From the IMG/VR virus record IMGVR_UViG_3300010296_000008, positions 1 to 60,968 of that record: DNA of 60,968 nucleotides; one strand, 5' to 3'. Numbering within the stretch: position 1 is the first letter of the stretch; each line of letters starts with the position of its first letter. Below are positions 50,801-59,300 of this stretch, piece by piece. The position numbers and the translations under genes were made by a program. The notes under the pieces are model-generated. The model saw only the letters and a list, made by a program, of their open reading frames with translations, was not told where the DNA came from and ran no database searches. Origin of the DNA: a virus.

Positions 50801-51498
50801 ACTATAAGGGTGCACAGAACTTTACAGTCCAGAACAACCAGTCTCAAGATGTGATCATCTCTTACACAATCGATGCTGGTCAGTTTACCTGGAGAATGCG
50901 TTTAATCAATGAATTCCCCTATATGGAGACTGTTGATGGTGGTACTAGAACTATCTACACTTTGAATAATCCTACTCACGCGAATGGTCCTACAGTTGTT
51001 AATACTGGTGACTTTACTACTTACACAGGTCAGCTCGCAACTGCAACTGGTTTACTTCGTGAGTGTCCTTTCCGTGGCGACACAAGCATCAATATGCCTG
51101 TGGACTTCTCTGTGAAGAATGACATTCAACCTGCTGTCTTCCCCGCACGTGGTACTCAAAAGGTCTATACACTGTGGGTTGAGCTGGTCGAATCTCCCTT
51201 CGATCTGGTTGATTTGATTAACCTCGTTGCTGTTGCTGATCCTTGTCAGGATCAGACATATGATTTTGCATACACCTCTAACGGTGCTTGCATCACTCCT
51301 TCTAATGATTACTTCTGTAACTTCATCAAGCCTCTGCGTGATCGCAATCACCCAGAACAACCGATCATCGGTATGGAAGGCGTGGCACAGATCAGAGTGA
51401 CAGATGGTATTTCGCCAAGAACTCTGGATTTCCAAGTTCCTTCTCCTTGGCCGATTCTGTTCTCCTACTTGGGAGACTGTAACCCTACCTGCGCATAA
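41812..51498 (+). CDS. Giant virion protein: subtilisin-like protease, YHYH and cupredoxin-like domains
   Basis: 3,228 residues. A subtilase domain (about 285-620) has D298 (VYIMDTGI), H364 (NGHGTECA), oxyanion N483 (SAGNG) and S579 (GTSFSGP), a complete triad. GxGYxxxPTV beta repeats follow (about 750-900 and 1570-1640). Two YHYH-type domains end in GYPIYGPxGY (H1191-H1192 region and H1929 region). Four cupredoxin-like domains carry full type-1 copper ligand sets: H1344/C1389/H1392/M1395, H1414/C1460/H1463/M1466, H1838/C1902/H1905/M1908, H2063/C2138/H2141/M2144; a fifth (C1157) is degenerate. A putative Ig domain (LSFDTETGVLSG) lies near residue 2400. It is probably a tail fibre or baseplate-peripheral protein. 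Confidence 0.8.
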   Translation: MSNRIIARISKENQAGAVIERAKQRFTSLKKTQDLSRLKTVFLDFDSKDDNFINILKGDDFPEVIAAIWDRETFIGGVETADVSLAPEEDFVLSANSQTRRDVVSPLTTSTDELDNLARQIRPQEYGNVIPYSVGAGTTYSVTATVVNTSAGPKIYFNGVYEAPDLTFLFPGMELIINVSDNTNFGYTIAFSETPDGTHNDGTEYVVGVSRTSTPGTIGAEVRLSISQTTPQQLYIYAKETSRAGIRGSGFVNASDSSKVAMFSKWYLARITQQQNGLNYGLYSYTEHGDGVDVYIMDTGIRGASRPSSPTGANLHPELFHPDFADDYNDVGNQSIYRVYEVPGFNSGYTVNGEANSNEDDNGHGTECAILIGGLQHGMARKVRFYALKVQASNGSGYLSDYVNGLLAIINHNDPSHPNWKGNSRPAIINASVGVNVPSEVYRYVPQNEPGFDSGAYEADTAMDDYENFCVDNGIVFVRSAGNGFGYNIQYGGFQAKFNPGPRTAGPQDYRYNMEGIGDKISVGATAFNNTFSGFSNYGTGVTISAPGESIYCPRYYWNTNSAYSTVTNVYYGYIRGTSFSGPLTAGVIAQYLGKKGYQNRTTYEGKSVPKLAKEWLRRNIDWDYEREQSAVGEEYGGGSVNVYPTNDIDEITLDGINTYVSVGAGTNEISITLGSEYSRFNPALGDYIQFRIPEAIPATDIITDVWVSSDGSPTAAYYKSGGQLNVVTDNDPSPGLAGVFPSGGTTGYVSTLSIQNQGSGYTLTPTVSFSGGGGNGAAATAGITLTGGNITSINVDQSGSGYTSAPTVVIQGDGQDATAEATIALTGGGVESVTVTNGGSGYNPLNLPAITFTGGGGSNATAVATVVDGIITAITIQNPGSGYSSAPTVGIAVSAPPNQGTTIHTPDSSFVSGGGSTTSASLNQTTRLLTVVADNLPQPSLYGSFPNANNGNAITGQSYNHTFVYRGGRNISDETPTNTTDAASVGIALNGVQLRHYSHGLNVDLPNGTGCPDGYTFNKVFNSTAFGTDNGGGTVDNSGVYHYFTGNFFINSWKGSTTTYTVTVANPGTGNKYYLNGGLTPNLILTEGNTYYFDQSDSSNTGFPFRLSATQDGVHTQGGVVYTIGIRYQGTPGDGQSGTGLYIQVQPSSPNLFYYCSLYPGYGNAASVTTVANNAALPSHTTTDVINATHHSPIIGYAYDGYPIYGPIGYDSPGSPTTLARMQSSYSLKTQRDGEQYAGSTYTWSVSADDNLDFDFTGESTGSDVSITANVGDNLVFNVNAQYTTGGGGGSTPNTYNLVVTASSFSDYTVSGSDRTGNINGLDPALTFYEGDTINFTVSATNHPFYLKTVQGAGTGNQISGVTNQGTTSGTVSWTPGSGTAGTYYYQCGNHQDMWGTITIQSAGGGGGETITHPFWIQTVPAPYNPTQVVGSVTNNGTFNGTILWSTTTASPGTYYYVCENHQDMTGTITLTEPVGYAPSTTAYPLGSFVEDYEYNGSGHLDRRNGRFCITPDFPGGTYAYFMTFDASANPAFPYILGDRYYGEAIVEGVSAPQNPLFEQPASASCSIGTQIGVVDSITVTDPGVGYTYANISFTGGGGVGAAASANISVLDGYVSSVTIVEQGTDYVTAPAVTISPPNVSGGVQATAVASIAITAGNPNSIAKQSFNQDFNWRGGTNYRTTNPVNKPLRSVDPFGLTTTGAFIYHYSFEGGPVPGWTYNTVTNGNLVGEDAYGGYPNSNNVYGYNSSKLLNAYGSTAIADSNYLSSSYYDLGFRTVNYTVTVAAKSVLNPYYQVGGNEAYVIQGDDFTVGVESPELAFTRGNTYIFNQTDSSNDGHPMYFSSTDDGIWNGGVRYGVGITYRLDGAAVDAVTYTNNFNSATTRTIAIVVAQTAPNQLYYVCVNHQRMGNGIDVNSNVQGDYKRHPDGHSKILGMSFDGYPIYGPYGYSDRDDENSTVIRMKPAYLPKLENRIPDMFASRPDEGTYPIGSFVEDFEFQGGVDEDNITDVTFIVQAAAATTSGSGGRYYISGGTLTGSAEKPAFNFKKGRKYIFNLSDGSNETHAMLFSTSGDAQAQGWHVAGSTVGDANAVYSNGVVYKLENVEVTYQEYVDGFDAATLRSIEYTPTSNAPHVLYYFCYNHPNMGERIIIGDVDSRNGRYCVTPDYPNGTYAYFITEDINGNPAYPYVLGNQFYSQPVFPGDLVANNTAYVYEIGGIQFNILQRYWHQITSVDTQNGRIQIEPDGAAFTGIFSEQGGNLLKVANLTGTHQRADGIQRWINENPVGNKLYFQTEAQEDAGEGEGTEIIYLPVDKGVDGGFVKGLFSPYINLLTTWYTPPGALGTYNIGDTVNLQLGVSFLRTYAAETILDRDYSLTGDSIAGTGLSFDTETGVLSGILINNTTLDLTLTVEENISGQTQTYTIQLTNTTITVQNVSLKTPGTSKTIDYNAVTKKSGQPHDDEIWNENQWYARPFSYKSFSVLAYQTGYENSQFEYLPQWQIFKDKGQGTQWYNINEYSTGPVGPGQSCQLEDGDWFENNVEARDEFYSYEEKFEDVTGHEIGISYLVCNKWWKYDQDFFRCKLRYRLIFNLVATGNDYAVVVNQSGSTVFEVPKGATYRFDISDSSWLGKNLELRESATGTAYTGINVRRYGTPGTAGAWVDLIINEGHTGSVFYFGQSGGSTFASQHLDFTSVFTALLSNTLQLTVQNTPTVPAQPLLTLLSGATAITSNTYSVVTEYGGLTHFPNTLPYQSSNRSPKAGRYPVELLCTDQNIEFNWYRKLYDYNTSNGVKSYNWDTVTNTYSTYVPLDSPHFRSRRDYGNELTNYQTSCTLDGVSNYRENYISFDEEFPLRVNYGGPKIEIPVQSPSSLLPPLANNGSVIRVTDLPCKGTPKGKNDPYSYQITVGNGNTISSVSNEITVIPNPPELGMWWYEYDNGWTGTVSNGYLRHDQGFVDTTLTCGDYFGNVYIRSFVIDVGPAPLSALPYIDVNTMKVQDYYKGAQNFTVQNNQSQDVIISYTIDAGQFTWRMRLINEFPYMETVDGGTRTIYTLNNPTHANGPTVVNTGDFTTYTGQLATATGLLRECPFRGDTSINMPVDFSVKNDIQPAVFPARGTQKVYTLWVELVESPFDLVDLINLVAVADPCQDQTYDFAYTSNGACITPSNDYFCNFIKPLRDRNHPEQPIIGMEGVAQIRVTDGISPRTLDFQVPSPWPILFSYLGDCNPTCA

Positions 51499-51522
51499 AT
51501 TATAATATAGGAAACAAGCAAA

Positions 51523-53469
51523 ATGGCACTAATTTTCCCACCCGCTCTTGGGAGTATTCCATCGCCTGCATCTCTAACCCCTAACCTCGTTACCAGTACA
51601 TTTACTGGTGAGGTTGGGGTCGGTGCTCACGATTCGACAGACTGGCAGATTGCTACGTCGAATACTTTCAGTGCAGCTTCACTAGTTTATAATCAGAATG
51701 ATACTGTTAACTTAACTTCGTTTACAGTTCCTGCTAGTACTTTAACACTCAACACGATTTACTTTCTACGTGTTAGACATCGTGATGATGCGGGTGAGAT
51801 TTCTAATTGGTCTCAAACTGCAGAATTTAACACTGGTTTACCTATTGGTACTCCTATTGTTAGCGTGTCTTCTCCGACACCACTGATTCCTATTATTACT
51901 TCATCTTCTTTCGTTGGTGCTAATACACACACAAGAACTGATTGGCAGATTGCTACCGATTTTCTATTTGAAAGTATTGTTGAAGAGTTAATTGATACTC
52001 CTAGTAGTCTCACGCAATATACTCCTCAAACACTCTCTTATAATACTCTGTATTATGTGAGAGTAAGATATAAAGATAATCTTGGCGTTTATTCTGAGTA
52101 TAGTGCTCCCGTATCGTTCTATACCGACACTCAGATTAATGTCAATCCTAGGATCGATCGTCCTAGTATTCTCAATCCTACAGATAATGTTGTAAATGTT
52201 AGCATCACGCCTACATTTACATCGAGTGGTTTCTCTGGTGCTAATGGTGCCACACACGTGGCGTCTACGTGGGAAATTGCTACAACGCCTACATTCGGCA
52301 GCAGTAGTGGATCAGCGCCTGGAGTTTCTGGTTCTCCATCTCCACAGATTAGCAACACTAGCGGTCTAATCTATCAGTCGATTGGTGATATTAACAACAA
52401 AACTAGTATTACTATCAACTCTGGTATTTTAGAAGAAGCACGTACGTATTATGTACGTGTTAGATATGAATATGTTGATCTCCAAAGCGTTACTTGGTAT
52501 TCTGAATGGTCAGAACCAATTCAATTTGGTACAGTCAATGTTCCTGGCGAAATTCAGTCTCCCTTTGTTAGCAGCGTGATTCAGTCTACTATCTATGATA
52601 GACTAGACGTAACAACATCACCGTATGTTGCTACTCAAACTGCAGCACAGACTCACGTTTATAGTGATTGGCAAGTTGCAACGGATGCTGCATTCAATAA
52701 CCTCGTGATTGTTGCTACAGAGGATACCACGAACAGAACAACGTTCCCGATTCCTCTCGATTCTATTCGCCCTTCAACAAATTATTATGTTAGAGTTCGT
52801 TATTATAATGGCAGCATTTATTCTGCTTATTCCCCTGGTTTCCTCTTCCAGTCGCCTGCAACCGCAACTGGTACGCTGCAAGACTTCACACGAGTCCAGA
52901 CAGATACGCTAGATGACCTGTCGGTGTCTACAAACAAGATCATTAACTTGTCTGTGACAACACCGAAACTAGCAGATAATGCTGTGACTGCAGCTAAGAT
53001 TGCTATAGGTGGTATTATCGCAGGAAACCTCCAAAACGGATCTGTTACTGAACCAAAGCTCTATCAAGTTCCTGGTAGCGAAGCTGTTACTACATCTACT
53101 ATTCGTAACAGTGCTGTTACTTCACCTAAAATTTCTGATGGTGCGGTGACAACTACTAAGATTGATATTAGTGGTTCTGTTGACCCTTCGACTCCTGTTG
53201 AAGGTCAAGTGTTTTATAATACATCTCAAAGCACATTTAAGACTTATAACGGTGTAAATTGGAAAGAGTCTGGTGATGCTGGTGATTATTATATTATTCG
53301 TAAACCTCAACCTGGCGATACCAATTTAACCATTGTGTATGCTGGTAGACAAACAAACATTTCTTATGATGAGTATTCTTCCCCATTAAATACTCACCAA
53401 TTCTTCGCACCAAGCGGGTTGGTATTTGATATAGATACTAATGGGCATCTTGTCGTCACTGTAAGATAA
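51523..53469 (+). CDS. Fibronectin III-like tail protein
   Basis: 648 residues. At least four repeats of about 100 residues share the layout ...SxFxGxxxHxxTDWQIAT...LxxxTxYYVRVRYxD..GxYSxYS (for example HDSTDWQIATSNTFS, HTRTDWQIATDFLFE, HVYSDWQVATDAAFN), a fibronectin type III-like pattern common in tail fibres. The C-terminal part has short 'NSAVTSPKISDGAVTTTKID' coil repeats and a terminal KTYNGVNWKE cap that often ends phage fibres. It is probably an adhesion or spacer protein next to the giant gene. A weak late-like box (CATAAATT, 51494-51501) lies before it. Confidence 0.7.
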   Translation: MALIFPPALGSIPSPASLTPNLVTSTFTGEVGVGAHDSTDWQIATSNTFSAASLVYNQNDTVNLTSFTVPASTLTLNTIYFLRVRHRDDAGEISNWSQTAEFNTGLPIGTPIVSVSSPTPLIPIITSSSFVGANTHTRTDWQIATDFLFESIVEELIDTPSSLTQYTPQTLSYNTLYYVRVRYKDNLGVYSEYSAPVSFYTDTQINVNPRIDRPSILNPTDNVVNVSITPTFTSSGFSGANGATHVASTWEIATTPTFGSSSGSAPGVSGSPSPQISNTSGLIYQSIGDINNKTSITINSGILEEARTYYVRVRYEYVDLQSVTWYSEWSEPIQFGTVNVPGEIQSPFVSSVIQSTIYDRLDVTTSPYVATQTAAQTHVYSDWQVATDAAFNNLVIVATEDTTNRTTFPIPLDSIRPSTNYYVRVRYYNGSIYSAYSPGFLFQSPATATGTLQDFTRVQTDTLDDLSVSTNKIINLSVTTPKLADNAVTAAKIAIGGIIAGNLQNGSVTEPKLYQVPGSEAVTTSTIRNSAVTSPKISDGAVTTTKIDISGSVDPSTPVEGQVFYNTSQSTFKTYNGVNWKESGDAGDYYIIRKPQPGDTNLTIVYAGRQTNISYDEYSSPLNTHQFFAPSGLVFDIDTNGHLVVTVR

Positions 53470-54729
53470 ATGGCAGAATTTTTCATCGACGTAGGTAAGA
53501 TTAAGCTTACCTGGCAGGGAAACTGGTCAAACGCCACGGCATACGTGGTGGATGATTTAGTTTGGTATGACGACGGGAGTACCGTTAGTAGTTACATTTG
53601 TGTTGCAGATCACACAAATCAACCACCGTCTGTTACTGGTATTGTAGATACAAACTACTGGAATTTATTTGCTGGTGGTGGTCTCGCTGGTGGTCTACAA
53701 CCTGGAGGTACTGCAACAAATCAAATTCAGTATAGATCTGGTTTAGCGCTAGGTGGAGAACCAGGATTTGAATATGATCCTGCAACTGACATTATGTCTG
53801 TTCCTGCTATCAGTGTAATTGGTGGCGCAGCTGGTGCACCAACGCACGACATTGACGTTGCTGGTTCTATCCACGCTAACGGATTCTATGATGGTGCCAA
53901 TCAACTGACATATAATATTAGTGGTGCTCAGATTACAACTGGCACTGTTGATAATGCTAGACTGCCTTCGACTATTACCGCAACTGCTTTATCTGCTACC
54001 ACGGGTTTTTCTGTAAAGACAAGTGGTATTTACTTTGACAATACCACCGATCGCGTCGGTATTGGTACTGCAGTTCCTGCAACACGTTTGGATGTGAGAT
54101 CTATTGCAACACCTACAGCTGATGATATTGTTGCTAGATTTAGATCTGACCATACCAATGCATTTGGTACCTTCATCGAAGTGATGCCAAACACTGCGCA
54201 GGCACAGAAGTCTGGCATTCATCTACATAAGAACTCTTTGAGAACTGAACCAGCTACCATTTCTAATGATGGTGGTGTTCTTACTATTAGCACTGCGGAT
54301 ACTTTTGCTCCTACGGTTAATATAGATCTGGGTGGCATCAATAAGTTTATGTTGACTTCTGATTTATTAGAAATCAACACACCATTTAGAATTAATGGTT
54401 GCTTCGACGAAGCTGTATCCAATCTGGCAATTAATACTGGTGTAGTTGATGTTGATGCGACTGATGCTTCCGTTTTCACAATTACGAGAAGCGAAATTAT
54501 TAGCGCTATGAATATTACACTACCCGCTAATGCTCGTTCCGTTTCTCTTACATTCGTTATGACATCAAATGGTAGTTACAGTGTTACTTGGCCCGCAAAT
54601 ACTAGGTGGGCTGGTGGTACTCCTCCTAATCTATCTTCCACTGCTGGTAGAATTGATGTAATTACATTATCAACCACTAATAATGGTATTACTTGGTTAG
54701 GTTTCGTTGGGGGGTTAGACTTTCAATGA
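53470..54729 (+). CDS. Tail fibre-like protein with WxGxW N-terminal module
   Basis: 419 residues. The N-terminal 70 residues (IDVGKIKLTWQGNWSNATAYVVDDLVWYDDGSTVSSYICVADHTNQPP in part) form an aromatic module that is repeated at the start of the gene at 55387. The rest has GLALGGEPGFEYDPATDIMSV, VDNARLPSTI and TRLDVRSIATPTADDI, a fibre-like repertoire, and an end domain (SVSLTFVMTSNGSYSVTWP) similar in layout to that of the 305-residue paralogue. The module resembles carbohydrate-binding 'W...Y..gD.V.y.g..Y.c' domains. It abuts the preceding gene (stop then ATG). Confidence 0.68.
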   Translation: MAEFFIDVGKIKLTWQGNWSNATAYVVDDLVWYDDGSTVSSYICVADHTNQPPSVTGIVDTNYWNLFAGGGLAGGLQPGGTATNQIQYRSGLALGGEPGFEYDPATDIMSVPAISVIGGAAGAPTHDIDVAGSIHANGFYDGANQLTYNISGAQITTGTVDNARLPSTITATALSATTGFSVKTSGIYFDNTTDRVGIGTAVPATRLDVRSIATPTADDIVARFRSDHTNAFGTFIEVMPNTAQAQKSGIHLHKNSLRTEPATISNDGGVLTISTADTFAPTVNIDLGGINKFMLTSDLLEINTPFRINGCFDEAVSNLAINTGVVDVDATDASVFTITRSEIISAMNITLPANARSVSLTFVMTSNGSYSVTWPANTRWAGGTPPNLSSTAGRIDVITLSTTNNGITWLGFVGGLDFQ

Positions 54730-55346
54730 GTCCTATTGGATTTGCAAAAGGTACTTTCTATTCTGCTGGACAAGATGGTGGCACCGCTTTGGGTCCATTG
54801 GAGTGGAATTATGCCGATGGCGCTACATTAACTGGAGGAGCGACGGGAGATGCTATCAACATTGCTATAGCATCTAATGTTGGTACATTCCGTAGAACTG
54901 GTGATTTATTGGGTGGATTAACTCTTGCAACAGTGAATAATGTATTGTATCTCTCTGGAACTCTAGCTCAATTTGGATATGCTGCGGTGCAGGTTGATGA
55001 GGGTAATACATATACCTTAAACGCATCAGACTATGGTGTAACAAAAACATTTCAAATTAGTGTTAGTGGCGAGACGAGAGAGTATAGTATGAGGCAGGTT
55101 GGTAATCTTTTGATTGCCAAACAATTTGAATCATATGGTACTCCCAATTCAACTTGGAATGGATTAGTATCTCAACAGCAAGATGCTACCCAAAATGTTG
55201 GCGCAAGTGTGAGTGGATGTAATTCCAGCACCCAAAGACTATCTAATGGTGGCGTAGCTACTGTTAATATCAATGCTACTAACTCTAATTACGGTGATCC
55301 CTGTCAGGGTACCTTTAAGAGAGTATTCACCTATTACACAATTTAA
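54726..55346 (+). CDS. Tail-associated protein of unknown type
   Basis: 206 residues from the ATG at 54726, which overlaps the previous stop (ATGA). A start at 54693 would overlap more and lacks a ribosome binding site. The protein is small-residue and Asn/Thr/Gly-rich and looks beta-structured throughout (GPLEWNYADGATLTGGATG, LYLSGTLAQFGYAAVQVDEGNTY, TFQISVSGETREYSMRQVGN). Two cysteines near the end (SGCNSSTQ, GDPCQG) could pair. No catalytic motif. Its position makes it a fibre tip or accessory protein by association. Confidence 0.6.
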   Translation: MSPIGFAKGTFYSAGQDGGTALGPLEWNYADGATLTGGATGDAINIAIASNVGTFRRTGDLLGGLTLATVNNVLYLSGTLAQFGYAAVQVDEGNTYTLNASDYGVTKTFQISVSGETREYSMRQVGNLLIAKQFESYGTPNSTWNGLVSQQQDATQNVGASVSGCNSSTQRLSNGGVATVNINATNSNYGDPCQGTFKRVFTYYTI

Positions 55347-55351
55347 TAGAC

Positions 55352-55359
55352 CATAAATA
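55352..55359 (+). promoter_or_regulatory. Late promoter box
   Basis: CATAAATA, 35 bases before the ATG at 55387, in the 40-base gap between two tail genes. Confidence 0.6.
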
Positions 55360-55386
55360 AACAAAGAGAACAAGTACCTGAGATAG

Positions 55387-56304
55387 ATGGCTCTCACAAT
55401 CGACGTTGGTAAGATTAAAATTAAGTGGAAGGGTACCTACAATCCCGTCACTTCTTATGAAGTAGATGATGCCGTAAGTTTTTACGACGGTGCCACTACC
55501 TCTGCATATATTTGTATTCAGAACAGCACTGGTAATGCACCTGCTGCAAACAATGTGCTCGATTCGCATTGGGAATATCTAGCACGTGGTACTGAATCTG
55601 CATCTGGTGGTACTGCAGATGGTCAGATCCAATATAAAGCTGGTACTGGTTTCGCTGGAGAGACAGGATTCTCTTATGACGATACTTCTAACACTCTTAC
55701 TGCTCCAAACGCTACTATCACTGGTAACCTTACGGTCCAAGGTACCACCACTACAGTAGACACCACAAATACTACGATTTCCGACAATACAATCGTTTTA
55801 AATAGTGGCGAGACAGGTGCTGGTGTTACACACTCTGATGGAGAATCTGGTATTGAGATTGAGAGAGGTAGTGAACTCAATACTAAGCTTGTTTGGAATG
55901 AAACTGCAGATTACTTTACTCACTTGCTTGGCAGTGGTCCTGCCAGAGTACACGTTTCTGCTTACTCCGAGACAGTGCAAGCAGAATCAGTTAGCGCTGG
56001 TAACGTTTCGATTGATTTAACTCAGTCTACTGTGTACACAGTTACTCTTACTGAGAATGTAAACTCCTTCAGTATTACAGGTGAGCAAGCAGGTGCATCT
56101 ACCAGCTTCATTCTTGTGCTAACTCAGGATGGTGTTGGTGGTAGAACAGTTGATCTGAGTGGATTCACTGGTCGTACTGTTAAGTGGGCAGGTGGTGTGG
56201 TTCCTACTGTGTCTACTAACCCGAACGCTACAGATATTTTCCTCTTCACCACATTTAACGGCGGTACAATTTACTACGGTTTCACATCTGGTCAGGAGTT
56301 CTGA
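55387..56304 (+). CDS. Tail fibre-like protein, paralogue of the 53470 gene
   Basis: 305 residues. The N-terminal module (IDVGKIKIKWKGTYNPVTSYEVDDAVSFYDGATTSAYICIQNST in part) is homologous to the start of the gene at 53470. A typical phage fibre unit follows (NLTVQGTTTTVDTTNTTISD, NTIVLNSGETGAGVT, SGIEIERGS), which is known in many cyanophage fibres as a trimeric intertwined region. The C-terminal domain (VDLSGFTGRTVKWAGGVVP, FLFTTFNGGTIYYGF) parallels the end of the 419-residue paralogue. It is probably a short fibre. Confidence 0.7.
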   Translation: MALTIDVGKIKIKWKGTYNPVTSYEVDDAVSFYDGATTSAYICIQNSTGNAPAANNVLDSHWEYLARGTESASGGTADGQIQYKAGTGFAGETGFSYDDTSNTLTAPNATITGNLTVQGTTTTVDTTNTTISDNTIVLNSGETGAGVTHSDGESGIEIERGSELNTKLVWNETADYFTHLLGSGPARVHVSAYSETVQAESVSAGNVSIDLTQSTVYTVTLTENVNSFSITGEQAGASTSFILVLTQDGVGGRTVDLSGFTGRTVKWAGGVVPTVSTNPNATDIFLFTTFNGGTIYYGFTSGQEF

Positions 56305-56307
56305 TAA

Positions 56308-59300
56308 ATGCCATTATTCGCAGCGAAAGGAATGATGTCGTCTGGTGGCGGCGGAAATTTCTACACCATTGCAGAGTCTAAGCGCACCACATTAGACAAC
56401 TCCAGTTATAGACAACCAACTGGTATGTTTGATGTCGCAACTTCATCTTCTGGTGAAGTGTATACATTAAACGGCGAGAGAAATATTCTCACTGGATTAT
56501 ACAATGCTGTTATTGCTAAGATTGGTGCTATCGGTGCTATATCTTGGCAGTACACTCTTTCTGCTGCGAAGAATGTCTATCCTTGCGCACTAGCTTGTAA
56601 CACCAACGATAATAGTATTTTCGTCTGTTTGATGGAAACTACTATTGAAAATGGTGCCAACAACTATAATATGAAGCGTTTCAACTACGCTAATACTGGT
56701 TGGAATGATTCAACAAACGATGCCGTTTACCATTTTATTAAGTTCAGTTCTTCTGGCACAAGAGTTTGGGAAAACATTTGGAACTCTTCCAATCCTATAA
56801 GTTATCCTGCAGCGATTAATAGGATTAATTCTACTGGTATTATTCAACACGCAAACGTTTTTGAAAACAGAGAAGAATCTGCTAGTAGTTTCAGAATGCA
56901 CCTGACAGGTGCACCTGACCTCAAGATTACTAAAACAGCATCGCACCGAGGGCAAACGTTTAGTGGTACTGCGCCATACTTAGCAACCAATAGTGCTGTC
57001 GAAGGACCTACTAATACTCTCAACACTGATATCCACAGAACTTTAGATACAGATTTTACTGGTGAGAATTCTGTAGAAGCATATGCATTAGATGGTCCTG
57101 CATTTGGTGGTCGCCCGCAGTCAACATCTAACATTGTTATTGATTATGATAATGAGCTGTTTTATATTTTGGTAGCAGGTAATGCTACTGCTGCAGATAT
57201 GTCACAGTCTCGCAGCACAATGCAAGCGATCCAAATTCCTTTCTCTGGAGTTTCGGTTCAAGCTAAAGAATTAGTTTACCCTGGTGGATGGGACCAGAAC
57301 GCAAAGATTTCTCTGGATAGAGCTGGTGATCTGCTTGTTCCTTGGACTGGTACAAACAAAGAAGAAAATTATCTCGGTGCAGCTTACTCCCCGACCAATT
57401 ATAATTTCTTTGATACAGGTAGTAGTGCAAACAACATCTATACTGGAAATACTGGAACATTCCTTAGAATAGATTGGAATGCTAATGATTATGACCTGAC
57501 ATATTACAGTAAAACTGATACTGCACCTTGTAAAATCTGTAAGGTTGAACCAGAACCTCTTGCAGAAGGTACACTTTATGAATATGTGACCAGCGCTGGT
57601 CTTACACCTACTCCTGGCGCTACACTTGGCGGTAGAACAGCAGATAGACAGAATTCTTCTGCTCTTGTTCCCCCACAAATGGGTAGATATTCTAACTTTG
57701 TGCAGCTGCACAAGAAGAACATTGCCAGCAATGCATTAGATTGGGTCAGAACGTTCTTTGCAGTTCCTAGGGCAAGCACTAGGGATATGAACAACTATTT
57801 TAATAATGGTAGTGTCAGTGATAAGATCGGTGGTGTGCACACAGCTGATATCCACGTTTCGGACAGTAAAGTATTTGCAAATGGCATCTATTATATTGGT
57901 AATGTTCTTCTCCCGAACGAGGGTCCTAATGTTGATGTGAAGAACGCTGGAGTATATGATACGACGTTATCTTACATTGGTTTTATTGCTAAAGTTAAGT
58001 TTGACGGTACAGTTGATTACATTCGTGAGATCAGAGCTCTGAAAACTATTGATAACGCGAATACTCCCACCAGCAAACCAAAGTATTTGTATGAACCTCA
58101 AGATGATGGTGGTGTGCTGTTAGATAGCATTAACTTCGATGCTTTCAATAATATGATTGTTACTGCTAGAAATGTCTCGGAGCAGTATAAAGGTACAACT
58201 GGCAATTTCATTGATAACGTTATTTTCAAATTACCCCACAATGGTGATTTGATTGGTCCTATTCTTATTGAGGATGCATACAATCAAGTCACAAAGAGAT
58301 TCTCTTACACTCCTGCTTCTACCGTTAGATGTTGGGAGGAAGTGACTCGTGATACTACTATTACAAATAGTGGTAATATTGAAAGATATAAACTCTTGAG
58401 ATGTTGTGCTCTTTGGAATACAGGTAGTTCTAATGTAGATCCCACTATACTTGGTGGTGTGTCTACACAGGCTGGATATAATAATTGGATGGCAGCTGGT
58501 ACCAGAATGGTAACTCTGGACACAGGCACATACAGTGGTAGATTCCTGTGGCAAGCACCAACAACAGCTCTGCAACTTGATCCTACTACGAATAGACAAT
58601 TCGATCGTGCTAGTCGTAGAGGTTCTTCCTCTATTTTCTTACAAACATACGAGGAAACTGATTCTGCTAGCAGAATTGAAGCAATCAAGTCCTGTCCTGG
58701 TTATGTGTATGCTAATCAAGAAGTCAATACAGATAATGCTAAGATTGACTTTGATGTTGCTAGTGCTTTGGGTGTAATTCCCAAGTCTACAGCTGAGGGT
58801 GATATTCTCGATGCTCACGAAATCGAAGGGCAAGAACATCCCAATGCACTGATTACCATCTCGCAGTATTGGGATGGCGATCTTGGATTACGTCAACAAC
58901 TGTTAACACGCCATAGTCCCACTGGTGGTGTTGAAGCTCGTTTATATGATACAGGACACAATACATATCCAAAAGATGTTTGTGTTGATGAGGTTGGCAA
59001 CATTTACGCAGTTGGTTGGACTGCTGATACCTTAGGTGGCAATGCATTTGGTTGTGGTTATGTTACCTGTTACGATAAAGATCTAGTTTATCAGTGGGAT
59101 TATCAGTATGTGATTACCAATGCAGCTGCACTTGACGATGCTGCTCCAAACTTCCAAATTCATTGTTGCGCAGTTACTTGCGACACTGCAAATACCGCAA
59201 AACTATTTGTTGGCGGGCATTATACCCGCACACTTACAGGTACAAACACACAAGTTGGAGCAATTAGTTGCATTCCCCTCAGTCTTTCTGGCAGTGGAGC

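Noticed and set aside
51494-51501. CATAAATT before the fibronectin-like gene as a late promoter
   Set aside because: The final A of the late box is T and the sequence overlaps the stop of the giant gene; it is only mentioned as a weak candidate.
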